Assembly (NCBI GenBank): GCA_030063045.1
Contig: JAQSEB010000050.1
Span: 1,426,001 to 1,490,000 of the forward strand
Direction: 5' to 3'
Origin: Pratylenchus scribneri
Taxonomy: Eukaryota > Nematoda > Chromadorea > Rhabditida > Pratylenchidae
DNA: 64,000 nucleotides
This document shows, piece after piece, positions 60,601-64,000 of this stretch. Each line of letters opens with the position of its first letter. The first letter of the stretch is position 1. Below the pieces are notes generated by a model. It had not been told where the DNA came from and did not search any database. It worked only from the letters and a program-made list of their open reading frames with translations. The position numbers and the translations under genes were made by a program.

Positions 60601-61906
60601 AAGTGGTAGTGGTCCTCAGGTCGAAAATTTTCAAAAATTTTTTTTGATAAATTCTATTTTGTAAATAATAATCAGCCTAAACCTAAGGTAAATTAATTAA
60701 TTACCTTGCTTTATCCATTCGACCAATCCGCGCAAAACAATAACCCATTCCGACGCGAACATCCGCCGGACAATTTGGATTCATTTTTAAGCATCTTTTG
60801 TACAATGCCAAAGCTGATTTGTATTCTTTCTTGTTGAATGCAATGCATGCTTTGCCCATCATTGCCGGGATTATTCGACCATCATTTGACATTTGTTCCT
60901 GAAAATATAGGTTTTGGAATTGGGCTTTAGGATTACGGTTTGGATTAGTGCGACGGTTTAGGTTTAGATTGATTAAGATCTTAACAAATAAAAATTTTTG
61001 AAAATTTCAAGTACTAAAGGGCAAGGGATGATCTTAACTTTTGTAAAATTTAGGTCTCGGGTTCGAGAATCCGCTCAGAGGTCAATAATTTTTTCGAGCT
61101 AGGTAGTTAATTTTAAGCTGTTTTATATATTATAGTCTACATTTCTAGATGAAATAGAATAATTCTAGGAAAAAAAAATACAAAATATGCGCCAGTGTTA
61201 CCCAAAATGAACTCTTATTTAAACCTGATTCATGACAAAATTGAATTGAGCATCGGCCTGTTCAACTTTGTTCCCTTCCAGCAAGCAAAAATAGGCTCGA
61301 CCAAGAAGATGACTAAGTAAAAACAAATTTATTAACATCAATTTAATCCAAATCACTTACTTTTGATCGTACATGATGATTTTGTCGGCGGTCGTGTAGA
61401 GTAAAGTTGCCCGAGTGAACCATTCCTTGCGTTTTTCCTTATTCCGTTCTTTGTTTCCCTAGATGTAATTTTTTTATCATTTAATACATTTTTTGGCAAT
61501 ACCATGTTAACATAATGAGCAGCCAACATGTCCAGCGCTCGCATTTGATCCTTCTCATATTCTTGATATTCAAGGCCGGCTTCAACTCCGCAATGTTCCA
61601 AAATTTTGACAAAATCATCGATGAATCCTTGTTTATAATATTCAATCTGGAATTTAATTCAATTATTTAACTTAGTTTGAATTATGATTATTACCGCCAC
61701 ATCCAGCCAATAATGTAAAGCGGCCTTCTCACTGCGCAAAATTTGAAGAACCTCTTCGCCGTCCGGCAATTCAGCAAAATCAATTTCGATAATTTCCTTT
61801 AAAAGCAGTTTTTATTATTAGAAAAATGTAATTTTACATCTTCCACGCTGTTCCTCAGCGGAATTACAATTGAAGTTTTTGGTGCATACATTGAAGATGA
61901 AGACAT
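54602..61906 (-). CDS. CTR9: CTR9, TPR subunit of the PAF1 transcription-elongation complex, 18 exons, about 1202 aa
   Basis: Exons 61838-61906, 61695-61796, 61503-61646, 61361-61458, 61225-61312, 60705-60898, 60082-60277, 59953-60039, 59460-59600, 59052-59411, 58822-59008, 58033-58301, 57301-57654, 56899-57044, 56532-56853, 56174-56486, 55909-56127, 54602-54921; every phase closes and the length is close to human CTR9. It is the tetratricopeptide scaffold of PAF1C on RNA polymerase II. Seen: [20 protein letters not shown] at the N-terminus, many TPR helices ([41 protein letters not shown]-type [37 protein letters not shown]), a [10 protein letters not shown] helix, a Glu/Lys/Arg coiled coil (about 825-915), a basic RRPEKGG region, the conserved [14 protein letters not shown] and a Ser/Glu-rich acidic tail ending EEESD. 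Exon 16 begins with GTAAGA directly after its acceptor. Confidence 0.95.
54990..55870. repeat. Minisatellite type 3 second array in CTR9 intron 17
   Basis: Same unit as 39265-41285 (CAAACATTTGTAAAACATTT), about 22 units, more diverged: GATTCCC variants inside, and degraded edges (CGCAAACATAAAC at the left, CTTCCTAAATATGTGTAAAA at the right). Confidence 0.9.
57750..57860. repeat. Dispersed repeat F (short copy) in CTR9 intron 12
   Basis: Contains CCCAAAATTGGAAAGAGCTG, GCATTGAATTTGAATGG, TATATAATTTGTTATGGC and CAACAATTAAAGGGTT. Confidence 0.5.
57875..57956 (-). repeat. tRNA-derived (SINE-like) element or tRNA pseudogene in CTR9 intron 12
   Basis: The minus strand reads GTAGCTCAGTTGGTTAAGCT (an A-box TAGCTCAGTTGG and D-arm), and about 35 bases later GAGAGTTCGATAATCGATAC (degenerate B-box), ending CAGTGGCGGCAAATAC. 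The T-stem and acceptor stem do not pair, so this is not an intact tRNA. The fragment at 1985-2040 shares the 3' part. Confidence 0.55.
58675..58725 (-). repeat. tRNA-T-arm-like repeat in CTR9 intron 11
   Basis: The + strand reads CTCTGAGCGGATTCGAACCC then GAGACCTAAATTTTGCAAAG. Flank GCCCGAAAAAAATTATTGTC is also shared with the window-start copy (inverted). Confidence 0.6.
59645..59925. repeat. Dispersed repeat F (long copy) in CTR9 intron 8
   Basis: Contains CCCAAAATTGGATAGATCTG, GCATTGAATGGTATATAATT, GGTATTAAACGGTTTAAACC, AACTAAGTTAGAATTAGTTA and GATAAGATTTATTGATT. Confidence 0.55.
60350..60640 (-). repeat. Two tandem tRNA-T-arm-like repeats in CTR9 intron 6
   Basis: Copies at about 60418-60450 (TCGGAGCGGATTCGAACCCG) and 60555-60585 (GAGATCGAACCCGAGACCTA), each followed by a GTCGAAAATTTTCAAAAATT block; spacing about 140 bp suggests the full unit length. 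Confidence 0.6.
61005..61150 (+). repeat. tRNA-T-arm-like repeat, opposite orientation, in CTR9 intron 5
   Basis: Reads TAGGTCTCGGGTTCGAGAAT followed by CCGCTCAGAGG, then AATAATTTTTTCGAGCTAGG as in the window-start copy. Confidence 0.55.
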
Positions 61907-62031
61907 TCTTCCTTTTAAATTAAATTAACTAATGTGAATTGAATAAAAATAATAAAAATTTGTAATGAAATGGAACATATTTTTATGAGAAAATGAACAA
62001 ATTTATCCAATCAATAAGTATTTATTATTTA

Positions 62032-62896
62032 TTAACAAAAATGAATAAATAAATCTTTTACATAAAGTTGCCATTTCCAAGCGGAATAAATTATTTTAAA
62101 AACATTTTTATCATCTGTCAGCGCAAAATCTTTTATTGAATTTTTGCGGAATGCCATTTCCTCTTCAAATGCGTAAATTAAATGAGGCAAATGCTCACAA
62201 ATATGTTCCATCCTCATCTTTAGAAGATTATTGTTGGATTTGGTTAAGATGAGTTCACGTAGTGCCGACATTTTCGCTTGAATTTGTTTGAGTCGATCAG
62301 TAATTAATGTAAATTTGGATAAATTTGATGCAATTTGTTCAGAATCACGCAAAATTTCATCCATTGACATTTGCAGGATATTTTCATCCAATTGAGACTA
62401 AAATAACATTTTTAAAAATATTTAAAAAAATCTAACCTTATTTTTGTTGATCCTATTTCTATTGTCAATAATGTTTTTCAGCAATTTGCATAATTTTTCA
62501 TTCAAATTATTCCATTGTGCGATTGAATTTGTTATGAATGCGTTTATATCATTCAAACGTTGTTCATATGCCTAAAAATGGTTGATTGAAAGTGTCAATT
62601 AATAAATTAAATTAATTTGGAACACTTTAAATCCACAATTTGCAAAACAGACCTTTATTTTTTGCAGTATAGTTTTTTTAAGGTTGAGATTGAGACTTTG
62701 ATTAATGTTAGATTTTGGACTGGCTATTAGCTAGGCTTGGGTTTATCAATGATCTCAACACAAAAAAAATGCCAAAAATTTGATTGAAGGGTCCTCTCCC
62801 GTTCCCTTTTACTACTTTTGTAAATTGTGGATTTAAAAACCTAATAAATTCATATATTATTACATTTTCATTTGAATCCAGCAGTTGAACATCCAT
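62032..62896 (-). CDS. Small coiled-coil protein, 3 exons, about 177 aa
   Basis: Exons 62864-62896, 62437-62571, 62032-62397; phases close. Not recognised. The product opens MDVQLLDSNEN, is predominantly helical with heptad-like spacing of Leu/Ile (AYEQRLNDINAFITN, LNEKLCKLLKNIIDN, LITDRLKQIQAKMSALRELI), and ends with an aromatic segment IIYSAWKWQLYVKDL. There is no signal peptide or transmembrane stretch. Such small helical proteins are often subunits of larger complexes, but no specific one can be named. It sits head-to-tail between CTR9 and RFC5 on the same strand, 125 bp upstream of the CTR9 start, which would be compatible with an operon. Confidence 0.65.
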
Positions 62897-63094
62897 TGAC
62901 TAATTAATTATTTTAAATATATTTATTTTGATCGGATCAGTATTTAATAATAATAAAAATTAATTAATCAAATAATACAAAAAAAAAAGATTAAGAATTT
63001 ATTCTTTTACAAATAAATAAATAAAATGGTCAATGGTGAAGTGAGTTAACATTGAATGAATTGTAAATTGGAGATCAAAAAAAATATAAGTTAA

Positions 63095-64000
63095 TTAAAA
63101 TTCGGTGTTGGCGGCGTCCACAAATTTGTCTACGGCCATTTCTCGAGCCAGAATAAATGACGAAATCAGCGCCAATGATTGCATCTTTTCCGATCCACCA
63201 ATCGCCAGGCGCTCTTCTATTTTTGCCAATCGAGCAAAAAGCAAATTCATCACTTTGTCCGGCAGTTCCAATTCATTTATGAATTCGAGGAGTCCATCCA
63301 AAATGTCAACCAGCGCAATTCCATGTTTAAGGCGAATTTTGCTGATTCCTAAATTTAATTTTTAAATTATTAATGAATTATGTGCTTACGTTTTTCGGCA
63401 TTTTCAATTGTATTGTCCAGCAGAATTCGGAGAATTTCTTTGAGAACATTCGGCTGCGGATAGCCAACACATTTGTACACGCTTTCCTCATTGACAATGC
63501 CCGAACCCAAAGAAGTGGTCTGAAAATTTGGATAAATTATTTGAGAATTAATTGGGAATGTAAAACCTGCAAAATGTTAATCATTCGTCGCATATCGCCC
63601 TTTGAAAGTTTGAAAAGTGCTTGTTTCCCATCATCGGTCACTTTGGCATTTTCCTTCTCAATAATGTGCTCAAGACGGGGCAAAGCCTGTTCAAATTTTA
63701 ATGGCGCAAAACGAAATCTAAAGTTCAATTTAAATTGGAATTTAAAAATAAAAATGAACCGTGTGCATCGAGATTGCAAAGCGGGAATTATTTTTGACAG
63801 ATAATTGCAAATTATGCAAAAACGGGTGCTGTCCGTGTACTTTTCGATGATTCGTCGCAGCGCATTTTGGGCATCTTTGGTCATTGCGTCGGCCTCGTCC
63901 AAAATAATCAGCTTGATTTGTCGTTTTGGTGCATTTTTGCCGGCGGCCATCATGTCATACAATCCTTGGGAGCTGGCAAAATTGACAATCTTTTCGCGAA
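63095..64000 (-). CDS. RFC5: Replication factor C subunit 5, partial (5' end beyond window), 4 exons seen
   Basis: Exons 63760-64000 (partial), 63567-63717, 63390-63519, 63095-63348; phases close. RFC5 is a small subunit of the AAA+ clamp loader that places PCNA on DNA. Seen: FASSQGLYDMM, the Walker B DEAD-type LIILDEADAMTKDAQNALRR, the sensor-1 region FCIICNYLSKIIPALQ, the SRC motif in QSRCTRF, FAPLKFEQALPRLEHII, the sensor-2 GDMRRMINILQ, and the C-terminal collar domain (HGIALVDILDGLLEFINELE ... EERLAIGGSEKMQ). The pattern fits RFC5 rather than RFC2 or RFC4. The Walker A (P-loop) exon lies outside the window. Confidence 0.93.

Overview
The window looks like nuclear D NA of a nematode. It is AT-rich with many short GT-AG introns (often 45-60 bp). 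Gene families include ones typical of or restricted to nematodes: a ground-like secreted protein, a carboxypeptidase with a C-terminal ShK domain, a divergent PP1-like phosphatase and a KChIP-like calcium sensor. Conserved eukaryotic genes (CTR9, RFC5, SLC52, cold-shock domain, AKTIP/FTS) are present as multi-exon genes. A tylenchid (plant-parasitic) nematode is a reasonable guess, but nothing here proves the species. All gene models were spliced by hand; where exon phases are said to close, donor, acceptor and reading phase agree across the gene.

Layout. 0-4 kb: a short acidic protein, an AKTIP/FTS-like E2-variant gene (-) and a 1.46 kb palindromic hAT-like element with an exact 8-bp target duplication. 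3.9-6.0 kb: PP1-like phosphatase (+). 7.2-19.1 kb (-): ground-like protein, a small secreted Gly/Pro peptide, a secreted EF-hand-like protein and a seven-transmembrane protein. 19-23.5 kb: mostly repeats with a few orphan exon candidates. 23.6-31.3 kb (-): an MRTF-like SAP-domain gene. 31.9-35.6 kb: gene-poor, with local duplications. 35.6-38.4 kb: KChIP/NCS-like EF-hand gene (+). 38.6-42.9 kb: SLC52 riboflavin transporter (-). 43.2-45.4 kb: proline-rich secreted protein and a 72-residue membrane protein (-). 46.1-47.5 kb: cold-shock/Y-box protein (+). 47.9-53.4 kb: M14 carboxypeptidase-ShK (-). 54.6-61.9 kb: CTR9 (-). 62.0-62.9 kb: coiled-coil protein (-). 63.1 kb to the end: RFC5, cut by the window edge (-).

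The most striking feature is the repeat content. At least three palindromic (foldback) families of about 300 bp, three minisatellite types in eight arrays, two tRNA-like families and several other dispersed repeats occur. Most lie inside introns, so that nearly every intron longer than about 250 bp is built around a repeat. Two minisatellite types share a 10-bp core (AATTCCGCCT), and one array sits in the centre of a foldback element.

The genes do not form one pathway. CTR9 (transcription elongation), RFC5 (replication) and the MRTF-like factor are nuclear; the ground-like, EF-hand-like, Gly/Pro, proline-rich and carboxypeptidase products are predicted to be secreted; the SLC52, seven-transmembrane and 72-residue proteins are membrane proteins.
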